A DNA stretch of 64,000 bases from Enterobacter ludwigii (GCF_001750725.1 NZ_CP017279.1:1798001-1862000); one strand, 5' to 3'. Shown: positions 25,558-34,723, numbered from the stretch's first letter. The notes: generated by a model not told the origin, from the letters alone. Program-made: numbers and translations.

Positions 25558-26760
25558 TCAATGCTGTTCCTTTTCGCTTAGCGGTATCGTCATCGTGAAC
25601 GATAGCCCTCCGCTGGCATTCCGTTCTGCAGAGATAGTACCGCGATGCGCCTCGCATATCGCTCGGGCAATAGAGAGCCCAAGCCCGGACCCACCGGTAT
25701 GTCGTGAACGGGACTGCTCCTCACGCACAAACGGTGAAAATATGGTTTCAAGCAGTGCGTCCGGGACTGCCGGACCGTTGTCGCGGAAAATAACGGATAC
25801 CTTTTTATCGCTGACATGATAACGAATATCCAGGATGCCCCCTTCCGCAGCGTAGCGCAGAGCATTGTCCATCAGGATCAAAAAGACCTGGCCTATCCGG
25901 TACGGATCAACCCGACAGGTCACAGATTCCCCCTCATGGTAGATAATGTTCACTCCCACCCTTTGGGCTGAAGGCATCGTCCATGCCACTTTCTCACGGA
26001 TTATCTGGTCCAGGCTGGTTGATACCAGGCTCAAATTCAGCTGGTTGGCATCAGCCAGTTTTAACAGATGCAGATCGTCAACCAGTCTGTTTAAATCATT
26101 CATCTGCTGCATAATCATGTTCAACTGGGCCTGACTGGGTTCAAATACGCCGTCCATAATGCCCTGCAGACGACCGATGGCAGCCGTCAGCGGCGAGCGC
26201 AATTCATGTGCCATGATCACATGCGATTTTTTCAAATCTTTCTCGTAGCGTTCCAGCTGCATCGACATCCCGTTAAAGTTCTCGCTGAGGCTACGCAATT
26301 CAAGCGGCAGATTGTCCGGGACGGGCACACGGGTCCCAAACCCGCCTTCAGCAACAGACCGTGCCGCACCGGCAAGCCGGCTAATATGATGGGAAATGGG
26401 TCGCGCTGTTTTCAGCGTAAGCATAAAAATAATCGGTATGAATATCAGAACCAGGATGCCAAGAATGACCCAGTCCTTAATCCCCATCGTCGGATCTGAG
26501 TAGGACAGCCCATACCAGGTGTCGATAATTTCATGATAGCGGTTGATGTTCTGTTCAGGGTGCTTGCTCAGAACTGAGAGTTCAGCCCTGACGGCCTCTG
26601 GCATCCGGTAGGCGTGCCATTTGTTTTCAACAAAAAATCGCACCCACATAAAAAAGGCAATAAGAATAATACTTCCGACAGCCAGGGATATCAGCCGCTT
26701 GCATATCCAGTTCCACAGCGTACTCGGTTCGCCTCGTGGAGATAACGTAAACTTTTTCAT
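25558..26760 (-). CDS. Sensor histidine kinase (BaeS/AdeS-like)
   Basis: A 400-residue kinase. Two membrane helices (about 23-42 and 97-118) frame a short periplasmic domain of some 55 residues. A HAMP domain (118-172) and the H-box VIMAHELRSPLTAA with phospho-accepting His185 follow; the N-box DNALRYA and G-boxes DNGPAVPD and GGSGLGLSIA are intact. The short sensor domain resembles AdeS and BaeS more than PhoQ. Its start overlaps the response regulator stop (ATGA), so the two are coupled. The signal is unknown; envelope stress is inferred from the mig-14 and mipA neighbours. Confidence 0.93.
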   Translation of the reverse strand: MKKFTLSPRGEPSTLWNWICKRLISLAVGSIILIAFFMWVRFFVENKWHAYRMPEAVRAELSVLSKHPEQNINRYHEIIDTWYGLSYSDPTMGIKDWVILGILVLIFIPIIFMLTLKTARPISHHISRLAGAARSVAEGGFGTRVPVPDNLPLELRSLSENFNGMSMQLERYEKDLKKSHVIMAHELRSPLTAAIGRLQGIMDGVFEPSQAQLNMIMQQMNDLNRLVDDLHLLKLADANQLNLSLVSTSLDQIIREKVAWTMPSAQRVGVNIIYHEGESVTCRVDPYRIGQVFLILMDNALRYAAEGGILDIRYHVSDKKVSVIFRDNGPAVPDALLETIFSPFVREEQSRSRHTGGSGLGLSIARAICEAHRGTISAERNASGGLSFTMTIPLSEKEQH

Positions 26761-27443
26761 GCATTTGCAAATCGGTAACCGATCCCTCTAACGTTTATCA
26801 GCAAATCAGTCTGCCCCGCTGACTCGAGTTTTTTTCGCAAGTTATAGATATGCGTGTCCACAACGCGCTCCAGGGCTTCACTTTCTGGGAGACACGCTTC
26901 AAGAAGCGCCTGACGGGTGAAAGCCTTATTCGGTGACTTAAGAAATGTCATCAGCAGCAGCAGTTCCGTCGGCGTTAAATCCAGCGCTGTCCGTTGCCCG
27001 TTCTCGCTCTCAACGCTTACCGTCATGGACTCTGTATCTGCCTGCAGTCCCCGGTACTCAATAAGCGTGCTGCTGCGCTCGCCGGAATAACGACGGAGTA
27101 CAGCATGGACTCTGGCGACCACCTCACCCGGGTTATAGGGCTTCACCACATAGTCATCCGCGCCAAATCGCAGGGCGCTGATTTTGTCGCTGCCGTCGCG
27201 GATGGCGGTGATCATAATCACGGGAATATCACTGCGCCGGCGCAGGGCCAGCAGAACATCGTTCCCGCTCATGCCGGGCAACATCACATCCAGCAAAATA
27301 ATGTCGGGCTTCCAGCTGAATGCCAGTTCGAGCCCCCGGTTACCGCTGCTGGCCGAAGAGGTCTGAAACTGATCGCGCTTAAGGTAAGCCTCAAGCACAT
27401 TCGCGGCATCCAAATCGTCTTCAATAATTAAAACACGTTTCAC
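26757..27443 (-). CDS. OmpR-family response regulator
   Basis: A 228-residue regulator: receiver domain with acidic pair Glu8-Asp9, phospho-acceptor Asp52 (IILLDVMLPG) and Lys in VVKPYNPGEV, followed by an OmpR-type winged helix (about 130-226; LDLTPTELLLLMTFLKSPNKAFTRQALLEA). It pairs with the kinase gene that overlaps it. Its upstream region holds four phased direct repeats, a likely autoregulatory binding site shared with mipA. Confidence 0.95.
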   Translation of the reverse strand: MKRVLIIEDDLDAANVLEAYLKRDQFQTSSASSGNRGLELAFSWKPDIILLDVMLPGMSGNDVLLALRRRSDIPVIMITAIRDGSDKISALRFGADDYVVKPYNPGEVVARVHAVLRRYSGERSSTLIEYRGLQADTESMTVSVESENGQRTALDLTPTELLLLMTFLKSPNKAFTRQALLEACLPESEALERVVDTHIYNLRKKLESAGQTDLLINVRGIGYRFANA

Positions 27444-27448
27444 ATTCG

Positions 27449-27490
27449 CACCTTGATGGAATCTTGATTAAATCTTGCAGGAATATTGAT
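27449..27490. promoter_or_regulatory. Four 9-bp direct repeats with exact 11-bp period
   Basis: CACCTTGAT (27449), AATCTTGAT (27460), AATCTTGCA (27471) and AATATTGAT (27482), all with TTG in the same register, spaced 11, 11 and 11 bp. OmpR-family regulators bind such phased direct repeats as tandem dimers. The array spans the gap between the response regulator gene and mipA-like gene and could control both. Confidence 0.75.
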
Positions 27491-27548
27491 TGACCGCCCG
27501 CATACTCCGCAATTCATAGATATAAGCATAATTCATTCAGGAAGTTTT

Positions 27549-28325
27549 ATGAAGGAAATAAAAATCGCCTTAGTAACACTCATCGCTGCATCGTTCGCTT
27601 CACAGGCATCATCAGATAAAAAAGCATCTTATGTCACGATTGGCGTGGGTTCACAATATGCGCCTGAATATACCGGCTCGAATAAATATGATGTCAATAC
27701 GCTGCCGTATTTCGGATGGACTTACGATGACTGGTCCGTCAATACCGACAAAGGTATCGTCTATTCCCATCAGTTCAGTAATGGCGTTTACCTGGGGCAA
27801 GCTCTGGGGTATTCCCTTGGCCGCACGGATAGCGGAAACGCCTGGCTTCAGGAAGGCTCTGATAAACTTAAAGGTATGGGTAAGATTAATACCGTAATGA
27901 ATACCACCACCACGGCAGGATGGTGGATGGCACCCTGGATAGGCTTTGAGGGAAATATTACGGCACCGCTGACTGAAAGCCAGGGAATGCAATATAAAAT
28001 TAAACTTAATGTCGTTCTTTTTGCTAACGATACAGATACTCTGCTAATCAGTACCGAAAGAAAATACGGCGACGCACGGTATAATAATACCTGGTTTGGG
28101 GTGAGTGAAAATCAAAGTACCCATTCCGGATATAGGCCTTTCAACGCGGGTAGCGGATTAAACAGTGTGAATTACGATATTAACTGGCAACACACATTTA
28201 ATGATAACTGGTCCGGCTATGCAGATTTAGGGTATATCACGCTTGCAGACCGTGTAAGCAACAGCCCCATTGTGCAAAAGGATGAATATCTTCTCTTTAC
28301 CGTCGGGGCATTTTATACATTCTGA
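27549..28325 (+). CDS. MipA/OmpV-family outer-membrane protein
   Basis: A 258-residue protein with a signal peptide (about residues 1-22, ending ASQASS) and alternating beta-strand pattern to a terminal aromatic (FTVGAFYTF), which is the outer-membrane insertion signal. GVGSQYAPEYTGSNKYDVNTLPYFG is typical of MipA/OmpV. I use ATG 27549, preceded by CAGGAAG. It is divergent from the response regulator with the four direct repeats between. MipA homologues have been linked to murein synthase complexes and to antibiotic entry; which applies here is unknown. Confidence 0.9.
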   Translation: MKEIKIALVTLIAASFASQASSDKKASYVTIGVGSQYAPEYTGSNKYDVNTLPYFGWTYDDWSVNTDKGIVYSHQFSNGVYLGQALGYSLGRTDSGNAWLQEGSDKLKGMGKINTVMNTTTTAGWWMAPWIGFEGNITAPLTESQGMQYKIKLNVVLFANDTDTLLISTERKYGDARYNNTWFGVSENQSTHSGYRPFNAGSGLNSVNYDINWQHTFNDNWSGYADLGYITLADRVSNSPIVQKDEYLLFTVGAFYTF

Positions 28326-28371
28326 TGCAGGATATCGGTTATCTGGTGCTCTGACCGCCAGATAACCTGGT

Positions 28372-29262
28372 TTACTGCGTTTTAAGCTTATTAATAAACC
28401 AGCGTCCGGCTGGCCCTGGAGGATATTGCGTCATATGTACCGCATGCATGGAAAAACCAGGGCCAACATCGGGCTGTATCTCCAGGTTCAGGATAACCAG
28501 TCTGCCATTAGCAAGATCGTCCTCAACCATAGGCAAAGGCATATAACCCCAACCGAGGCCCGCACGCAAGAATGCATGTTTTGCCCCCATGTCACCCAAA
28601 CGCCACGTCTTAGCCGACATCACACCAAAGTTGCGACCCGCCGTGAGTGATGAGCGGTCAGCCAATACAAGCTGCACAGCGTTCTCCATAACCGGCCGAA
28701 GAATTGGGCCAGCCATTTTAGCCAAAGGATGATCGGGTGAGACCACAGCCACGGCAGGAACACTGAGCAGGAACTCAGAGGCACACCCGGTCGGAACATC
28801 CGGTAGCGAGCCGATAATCGCGACCCGACAGTTGCCGGCCAGCAACGGCTGAAGTACCGCCCCCAGCGCCTCAACATAAAGACGCAACGGTGTGCCGGGA
28901 AAGGCCAGATGAAATTCCTTCACGACTGCGGTCAGGACCTCTATCGGAAACATCACATCCACAGACACGGCGAGTTCGGGTTCCAGGCCTTCTGCCAGGA
29001 TACGCGCCTTAGCCTTAAATGCGTCCATTCCGGCAAGCGTATGGCGTGCGGCCTCCAGTAAGGCTGCCCCCGCCTCCGTCAGTTTCGGGTAACGTCCCGT
29101 TCGCTCAAATAAAGGAAAACCTACCTGAGATTCCAGATTTGCCAGCGTAGCGCTAACGACGGACTGCGCCCGGCGAAGTTTGCGACCTGCGGCCGAGAAA
29201 CTGCCTTCATCAACCGCAGCAATGAAAGTACGCAGTTGATCAATCGACATACCATCCAGCAT
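28372..29262 (-). CDS. LysR-family transcriptional regulator
   Basis: A 296-residue LysR protein: HTH in FIAAVDEGSFSAAGRKLRRAQSVVSATLANLE (about 12-45) and an effector domain after it. AAGGGG lies 7 nt before ATG 29262. It is divergent from an NADP-binding reductase gene, with a 19-bp dyad at 29274-29292 close to its own start. The effector domain carries no cysteine pair of the OxyR type. Confidence 0.92.
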   Translation of the reverse strand: MLDGMSIDQLRTFIAAVDEGSFSAAGRKLRRAQSVVSATLANLESQVGFPLFERTGRYPKLTEAGAALLEAARHTLAGMDAFKAKARILAEGLEPELAVSVDVMFPIEVLTAVVKEFHLAFPGTPLRLYVEALGAVLQPLLAGNCRVAIIGSLPDVPTGCASEFLLSVPAVAVVSPDHPLAKMAGPILRPVMENAVQLVLADRSSLTAGRNFGVMSAKTWRLGDMGAKHAFLRAGLGWGYMPLPMVEDDLANGRLVILNLEIQPDVGPGFSMHAVHMTQYPPGPAGRWFINKLKTQ

Positions 29263-29273
29263 GTATCGCCCCT

Positions 29274-29292
29274 TTAGATGTATACCATCTAA
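29274..29292. promoter_or_regulatory. LysR-type dyad
   Basis: TTAGATG and CATCTAA separated by TATAC, containing the T-N11-A pattern. It lies just upstream of the LysR start and 105 bp before the reductase start. Confidence 0.6.
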
Positions 29293-29397
29293 TTATATAG
29301 GCTACACAGATAGATCGGTGAGCACTATTCTCCTTTCATGTTCTTAAGCAACGTCGCCAAACACATCAACGCATCTGTTCATTTAAGGAAACAAACT

Positions 29398-30003
29398 ATG
29401 AAAACAAATACTGTCGGCATTATTGGTGCAGGCGCCATCGGACAAGCCTTTGCCCACCAGCTGGTCAACGCAGGCGTGAATGTCATCCTCAGTAACAGTC
29501 GTGGCCCGGACAGCCTGGCTGAAGTGATTGAGGCATTGGGCGACAAAGCTCGCGCCGGAACGGTACAACAGGCTGCCGAAGCCGAAATCGTTTTTATAAG
29601 TACCAACTGGAACAGAACCGAGGCCGCATTAAGTGGGTTGAACTGGGAGGGTCGTATTCTGATTGACGCGACTAACCCGGTACTTTTGCCGGGCTACACC
29701 CTTGTAGATCTGGGGGGTAAAAATTCATCCCAGCGCGTTTCAGAATGGGCAGCGGGAGCCCGAGTCGTCAAAGCCTTCAACACGCTTCTGGCAAACGTTC
29801 TTGCGCAAGATCCGTCCCAATCTGGCGGGCGCCGCGTGGTCTTTATGTCCGGCGACCACGCTGATGCAAAAGCGGACGTTGAGGAATTAGCCACCCGAAT
29901 GGGCTTCGCCAGTATAGACTTAGGGAGTCTTGAGATTGGGGGATATCTGCAACAATTCCCGGGTGGTCCCCTTCCCGCGCTAAACCTTGTGAAACTGGCT
30001 TAA
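29398..30003 (+). CDS. NADP-binding reductase, F420-reductase-like fold
   Basis: A 201-residue Rossmann protein: GIIGAGAIGQAF at residues 7-18, SNSRGPDSL after strand 2 as the NADP phosphate site, and VVKAFNTL and GGRRVVFMSGD as further blocks of the NADPH:F420 oxidoreductase-like family. Enterobacteria make no F420, so it probably acts on another acceptor. TAAGGA before ATG 29398 fixes the start. It is divergent from the LysR gene that likely controls it, and 18 bp before an AraC gene. Confidence 0.87.
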   Translation: MKTNTVGIIGAGAIGQAFAHQLVNAGVNVILSNSRGPDSLAEVIEALGDKARAGTVQQAAEAEIVFISTNWNRTEAALSGLNWEGRILIDATNPVLLPGYTLVDLGGKNSSQRVSEWAAGARVVKAFNTLLANVLAQDPSQSGGRRVVFMSGDHADAKADVEELATRMGFASIDLGSLEIGGYLQQFPGGPLPALNLVKLA

Positions 30004-30021
30004 GAGACGTTATTGACAAAT

Positions 30022-30903
30022 ATGGCTCAACGTACTTCCGCTGAATCATTCGAAGCGTACATTCCGGGCGAATTGCTCAAGGAACATCGGGCACAATCTT
30101 CCCGGGATGTCTTCATTCAAATTCTGGCGCGTCGACAGAGGCAGGACAACGTTATTATCCCGGCCGTGCCAGAGCCTTTTATTGTCTGGATACTCTCTGG
30201 ACGGGCCGTCGTTGAAGAACGGCCTCTGGGCGGAGAGTGGTCAGAAAACCACGTTACCGCAGGTGATTTTTTTCTCACGACCGACACCTCTCCGACAGAG
30301 ATGAGATGGCAAGCCGAGCCAGACTGCCCTTTCATCGTTATGCACGTCTATATTGGTGTGTCCATGATGCAGGATATTGAGCTGCGGGAAGTGTCGGGCG
30401 AACGCGATGAAACACTGTCAGCCCTGCTGGAACTTATGCGCGCAGAGCTTTATTTTCAGCACCCACCCAGTGGACCTTACATCCAGGGTATCGCTCAAGC
30501 CCTTGCCGTACATCTCTCCCGTGCTTACCGGACATCGGCAAAGCGACACCACGGCGGGTTGCAGGCATATAAATTACACCGGGTATTTAAGGCGATGCAT
30601 GAAGAGCTGGCTCACCCCTTTGACTTAGCACGTCTGGCTGGCCTTGCCGAGCTTAGCGAATTCCATTTCAGCCGGGTCTTTAAACAGTCTACCGGGCTTT
30701 CGCCTTCCCATTATTTTATCCGCTTGCGAATGGAAGAGGCGCGCCGCCTGTTGTCCGAGACAGAGGATTCGATGATCAGCATCGCCCTGACCGTGGGCTA
30801 CAACAGCCCCAGCCATTTTGCTGCCATATTCCGCAAGCACACCGGTATTTCGCCCTCCCAATATCGCCACGAAAATATGCGTAGCAAAACACCGACAGTG
30901 TGA
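30022..30903 (+). CDS. AraC-family transcriptional regulator
   Basis: A 293-residue regulator with an N-terminal cupin domain (about 30-130) and C-terminal double HTH (FDLARLAGLAELSEFHFSRVFKQSTGLSPSHY and ISIALTVGYNSPSHFAAIFRKHTGISPSQYR). ATG 30022 is used; TTG 30013 is an alternative. It lies close after the reductase gene and 101 bp before an SDR gene in the same direction, so it may share a transcript with the first and activate the second. Confidence 0.9.
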   Translation: MAQRTSAESFEAYIPGELLKEHRAQSSRDVFIQILARRQRQDNVIIPAVPEPFIVWILSGRAVVEERPLGGEWSENHVTAGDFFLTTDTSPTEMRWQAEPDCPFIVMHVYIGVSMMQDIELREVSGERDETLSALLELMRAELYFQHPPSGPYIQGIAQALAVHLSRAYRTSAKRHHGGLQAYKLHRVFKAMHEELAHPFDLARLAGLAELSEFHFSRVFKQSTGLSPSHYFIRLRMEEARRLLSETEDSMISIALTVGYNSPSHFAAIFRKHTGISPSQYRHENMRSKTPTV

Positions 30904-31004
30904 GCAAACCACCGCGCGAAGAGAGTGCCTTTTGCAGACATGATTGACCCGAACTTCAGATGTTCTTTGCTGAAGCGCTGAAACAAACGCATAGAGGATC
31001 AATC

Positions 31005-31751
31005 ATGGAACTCAACGGTAAATCAGCCATCGTGACCGGTGCATCAAGCGGTATCGGCGCAGCCACCGCCATTAAATTGGCCAGAGAGGGGGTCAAAGTG
31101 GGACTCGCGGCCCGCCGCCGGGATCGTCTCCAGGCGCTGGTGTCAGAAATCAAGGCCTTCGGCGGAGAAGCCATTGCGCTGGAAATGGATGTGACTGACC
31201 AGGCGTCAGTCTTCGATGGCGTGAAGAAACTGCACGACGCCTATGGCCACATTGATATCGCCTTCAACAATGCCGGACTCATGCCCATTTCAGACATCGC
31301 CAGTCTCAAACTGGAGGAGTGGCATCGTATGGTTGATGTCAATATTAAGGGCTTAATGAACACGGTTGCCGCGGTACTCCCTGTGATGCAAGCGCAAAAG
31401 TCAGGGCATATCATCAATACGTCCTCGATTGCGGGCAGAAAAACGTTCGCTGGACTCGGGGTATATTGCGCAACGAAACATGCGGTAGCCGCATTTTCAG
31501 ATGTATTACGCATGGAGCTTTCGTCTCAATACAATATTCGCGTAACCTCACTTCAGCCAGGCGCGGTTGAAAGTGAATTATTCGAGCACATTACTGACGA
31601 AAACTACCGTGCACAGATGGAAAACCTGAAGGAACACATGACGTTCCTGAAGTCAGAGGATATTGCTGATTCCATCCTTTATGTGCTGCGCGCGCCGGAC
31701 CATGTCGACGTGGCAGAATTGTTCATCATGCCCACAGAGCAGCAGTGGTAA
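31005..31751 (+). CDS. SDR-family oxidoreductase
   Basis: A 248-residue classical SDR: TGASSGIG at 11-18, NNAG, Ser140/141, Tyr154 and Lys158 (VYCATKHAV). AARRRDR after strand 2 points to NADPH. AGAGGATC precedes ATG 31005. Its sequence is close by eye to the SDR at 31895-32617 on the opposite strand: same length, GLMPIS/GIMPLS and the same C-terminal plan (DIADSILYVLRAPDHVDVAELFIMPT against DIARAVRQVIEAPENVDTTEITIRPT), so the two look like paralogues arranged tail to tail. Confidence 0.9.
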   Translation: MELNGKSAIVTGASSGIGAATAIKLAREGVKVGLAARRRDRLQALVSEIKAFGGEAIALEMDVTDQASVFDGVKKLHDAYGHIDIAFNNAGLMPISDIASLKLEEWHRMVDVNIKGLMNTVAAVLPVMQAQKSGHIINTSSIAGRKTFAGLGVYCATKHAVAAFSDVLRMELSSQYNIRVTSLQPGAVESELFEHITDENYRAQMENLKEHMTFLKSEDIADSILYVLRAPDHVDVAELFIMPTEQQW

Positions 31752-31841
31752 GTTTGCCATGCGGGCCACACCGGTTGTCTGGCCCGCGTTATGACCTTTT
31801 CAATACACATACAATTTTCACCCTGCACTCTGTGACACGAC

Positions 31842-31870
31842 AAAAAAAAAGCTGCCTTACAGGCAGCTTT
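31842..31870 (-). terminator. Rho-independent terminator of the SDR gene at 31895
   Basis: GCTGCC-loop-GGCAGC, with nine T on the minus strand after the stem. The + strand T-tract is only three bases, so it serves mainly the minus strand. Confidence 0.9.
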
Positions 31871-31894
31871 CGTGGTGAATATGCGTTAGCCAGG

Positions 31895-32617
31895 TCAGTT
31901 CGCAGACGCGGTAGGTCGAATCGTGATTTCTGTTGTATCAACATTTTCAGGCGCTTCAATCACTTGCCGAACAGCGCGGGCAATATCAGCCGGCTGGAGT
32001 GCAATGGAACGGTATACCTCCATTGCCGCCTGCGTTTCCGGATGAGTAATGGTCGAGGCAAGTTCGCTTTCCACCACACCGGGGTTGACGCAGGTGACAC
32101 GGATGCTGGCGCTTTCCTGTCGCAAGCCATCTGAAATCGCCCGAACGGCGAACTTTGTGGCGCAATAGACGGCAGCTGTCGGCACCACAGAGAGAGCACC
32201 GATAGAGCCAATATTGATTATCTGACCGGAGCCCTGCGCTTCCATGGTGGGAAGCACGGCGCCAATCCCCCATAGTACGCCCTTGATATTCACATCAATG
32301 GTACGTTCCCATTCATCATATTTACCCGCTGCCAGCGGAGAAAGGGGCATTATTCCCGCGTTGTTGATCAGAACATCAATACGCCCCCACGTAGTCAGTG
32401 CCGCCTGCACGAAATCAGACATCGACTGGCGAGTTGTGACATCCAGCTCGCAGGCTTCCGCATGCCCGCCTGTACTGCGAATTTCTGCAGCGATAGCTTC
32501 AATACGATCTTTCCTGCGTGCCCCAAGTAACAACTTCGCGCCTGCATTGCCAAGCTCTCGTGCAATACCCTCTCCGATACCGCTGGATGCACCGGTGATC
32601 AAGATGACTTTATCCAT
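31895..32617 (-). CDS. SDR-family oxidoreductase
   Basis: A 240-residue SDR: TGASSGIG at 8-15, NNAG, Ser138, Tyr151 and Lys155 (VYCATKFAV), NADPH-type GARRKDR. AAGGAG lies before ATG 32617. It is divergent from a LysR gene, its probable regulator, and convergent with a similar SDR. Family relatives include clavaldehyde-dehydrogenase-like and YdfG-like reductases; substrate unknown. Confidence 0.9.
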   Translation of the reverse strand: MDKVILITGASSGIGEGIARELGNAGAKLLLGARRKDRIEAIAAEIRSTGGHAEACELDVTTRQSMSDFVQAALTTWGRIDVLINNAGIMPLSPLAAGKYDEWERTIDVNIKGVLWGIGAVLPTMEAQGSGQIINIGSIGALSVVPTAAVYCATKFAVRAISDGLRQESASIRVTCVNPGVVESELASTITHPETQAAMEVYRSIALQPADIARAVRQVIEAPENVDTTEITIRPTASAN

Positions 32618-32681
32618 GATTTACTCCTTCAGTTGAGTTCAGAGGGATAATAGAACGAGGGGATTGTTTCGTGTATCCTAC

Positions 32682-32700
32682 CACTGGTGTACACACTGGT
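32682..32700. promoter_or_regulatory. Direct repeat in the SDR/LysR divergent region
   Basis: CACTGGT occurs at 32682 and again at 32694, a 12-bp period, in the 98-bp gap between the divergent SDR and LysR genes. It is a candidate part of a LysR site. Confidence 0.35.
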
Positions 32701-32715
32701 TAGCAATCCTAAACA

Positions 32716-33618
32716 ATGAAAATTGACCTTAATCTTTTACCTCTGTTTCTGGCTGTCGCAGAGGAACATAGCTTCAGCGCTGCCGCCGAACGTCTTGGCG
32801 TGACGCGATCGGCGGTCAGCCAGGGGATCAGACGCCTGGAGGATACGTTCGGGACCCTGCTTGTCATGCGCACCACACGTTCGGTAAACCTGACTGAAGC
32901 GGGAGAACGGCTGCGAAAATCGTTGTCCATACCGCTATCAACGATTGACGCGGCGTGCGAAGACGTTCTCTCTGACAACGGGCCGCGAGGACATCTGAAA
33001 ATTGCTGTCACCTCAATTGCAGAAGAATTTCTTTCAGGCCCTCTGCTCGCGTCATTTGCAGCCGCTAACCCTGCCGTCACCATCGATATCGTCGTGACGG
33101 ATGACGAATTTGATATCGTGGCAGCGGGCTATGATGCCGGCGTAAGGCTCGGTGACGTGATCGAAAAAGACATGATTGCTGTCCCTCTGACGGGACAGCA
33201 ACGGGAAGTGGTGGTGGCATCACCAACGTATCTGGCGGCCCACAGCGCACCGCGCCATCCGCGAGAGCTTATCCGCCATCGCTGTATCGGCTGGCGCCCA
33301 TCGCCAGACGTCGCGCCCTATCGCTGGGAATTTGAGGAAGCGGGAATACCTTTCGACGTGGCGGTTGAACCGCATATCACCACCAACGATCTCCGTCTCA
33401 TGCTCAGGCTCGCGCTTGCGGGGGGAGGAATTACCTTTGCAACCTATGAAACATTCAGGCCATTTATTGAAAAAGGACAGCTTGTTTCATTACTGGATGA
33501 TTTTCTTCCGTCTTTTCCTGGGTTTTATCTGTACTTCCCGCAACGTCGAAATATGGCCCCCAAGCTGCGGGCTCTGATTGAACACGTCAGGCAGTGGGGG
33601 AAGACGTCACTGCAGTAG
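32716..33618 (+). CDS. LysR-family transcriptional regulator
   Basis: A 300-residue LysR protein: FLAVAEEHSFSAAAERLGVTRSAVSQGIRRLED forms the HTH (about 12-44), with effector domain after it. The C-terminal PGFYLYFPQRRNMAPKLRALIEHVR is shared with the LysR at 5732, so the two belong to one subgroup. It is divergent from the SDR at 31895 across 98 bp. Confidence 0.93.
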   Translation: MKIDLNLLPLFLAVAEEHSFSAAAERLGVTRSAVSQGIRRLEDTFGTLLVMRTTRSVNLTEAGERLRKSLSIPLSTIDAACEDVLSDNGPRGHLKIAVTSIAEEFLSGPLLASFAAANPAVTIDIVVTDDEFDIVAAGYDAGVRLGDVIEKDMIAVPLTGQQREVVVASPTYLAAHSAPRHPRELIRHRCIGWRPSPDVAPYRWEFEEAGIPFDVAVEPHITTNDLRLMLRLALAGGGITFATYETFRPFIEKGQLVSLLDDFLPSFPGFYLYFPQRRNMAPKLRALIEHVRQWGKTSLQ

Positions 33619-33778
33619 TTTCAAACCCGCGCAGAATATTTAGCTGCCGGAGAGTTGCCGTGCCGAGGCAGCGAATGACGCATGCTCGACTGGGCAAGCC
33701 ATTAACCGGGTGTACCTCAGGCAGGCAAGAAATTTTGTTCAACCGTTTATTTAACAGCCTCGTATTCCAGCTTGAGAA

Positions 33779-34696
33779 CTATGGCTGCCCTTTTGTTACC
33801 GAACGCGTAAGGCTTGTGCGAAGTTCGTTTTCAAGGAAAGCGACACATGCTCGTGTTTCAGCGGAGATGATATTAGCCGGGGGATAAAGTAAATATGCAG
33901 GGAATGAAGGAACAAGGTAGTCGGGTAACACAGGTACGAGATGCCCGTCGGCAATCTCCTGTCGGCAAACCGGAGACTGCAATACCCCGATTGCCCTTCC
34001 TGCCAGAAGCACAGTACGTAACGGCCGCCAGTGGCTGGAAGTGAATGTTATTCTCACAGGGACGGTGAGTAACGCGTTGTCAGGCGCGATCAGCGTCACA
34101 TGGTTATTCATAAACAGGCCCGAAACACGAGCAAACGCATGTCGGGCGAGCTCACCCGGTGTACGGGGCATATCATAACGCTGCAAATATTCGGGAGAGG
34201 CCACCAGCAACCGCTCAATTTTCCCCAACGGGCGGGCAACATAATATCCTTCCCCCGCCTCACCAAGACGTAGCGAGATATCCACACCTTCGGTGACCGG
34301 GTCCGTCACTCTGTCACTGAGCACCAGATCTATGTTTATGCCCGGATAGGCCAATTGCAATTTAAGCAGGGCGGGCATAAGTAACTCTTCCCCGGCACCA
34401 TAGGGTGCGGCAATGCGCAGGGTTCCACTAATTGCCTCACCATTATCCGCGATTGCCAGCGCATGGTCAGCCGCTGCAACGGCGCTTTTGCTCCGTTCAT
34501 AGAACAGCGTCCCGCTATTGGTGAGAGACATTCGGCGCGTGTGACGTCGCAGCAGGCGGGTATTAAGATGAGCTTCCAGACGCTCTATCCTTTCACTGAC
34601 CGCCGGCTGTCCGATGCCGAGATCGCGCGCAGCGGCAGACATGCTTCCGCGCTCAACCACCCGAATGAAAATACGCATTGCCGTAAGTAAATCCAT
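33779..34696 (-). CDS. LysR-family transcriptional regulator
   Basis: A 305-residue LysR protein: FIRVVERGSMSAAARDLGIGQPAVSERIERLEAHL (about 11-45) is the HTH. The effector domain ends in FPAYLLYPPANIISAETRACVAFLENEL. It is divergent from the lactonase-like gene at 34840 and is its probable regulator, through the dyad at 34707-34723. Confidence 0.92.
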   Translation of the reverse strand: MDLLTAMRIFIRVVERGSMSAAARDLGIGQPAVSERIERLEAHLNTRLLRRHTRRMSLTNSGTLFYERSKSAVAAADHALAIADNGEAISGTLRIAAPYGAGEELLMPALLKLQLAYPGINIDLVLSDRVTDPVTEGVDISLRLGEAGEGYYVARPLGKIERLLVASPEYLQRYDMPRTPGELARHAFARVSGLFMNNHVTLIAPDNALLTVPVRITFTSSHWRPLRTVLLAGRAIGVLQSPVCRQEIADGHLVPVLPDYLVPSFPAYLLYPPANIISAETRACVAFLENELRTSLTRSVTKGQP

Positions 34697-34706
34697 TCAC
34701 CGATTA

Positions 34707-34723
34707 TATTGGTAAAACCGATA
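34707..34723. promoter_or_regulatory. LysR-type dyad
   Basis: TATTGGT and ACCGATA separated by AAA, one mismatch, with T-N11-A spacing, 11 bp upstream of the LysR start and in front of the lactonase-like gene. Confidence 0.5.
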
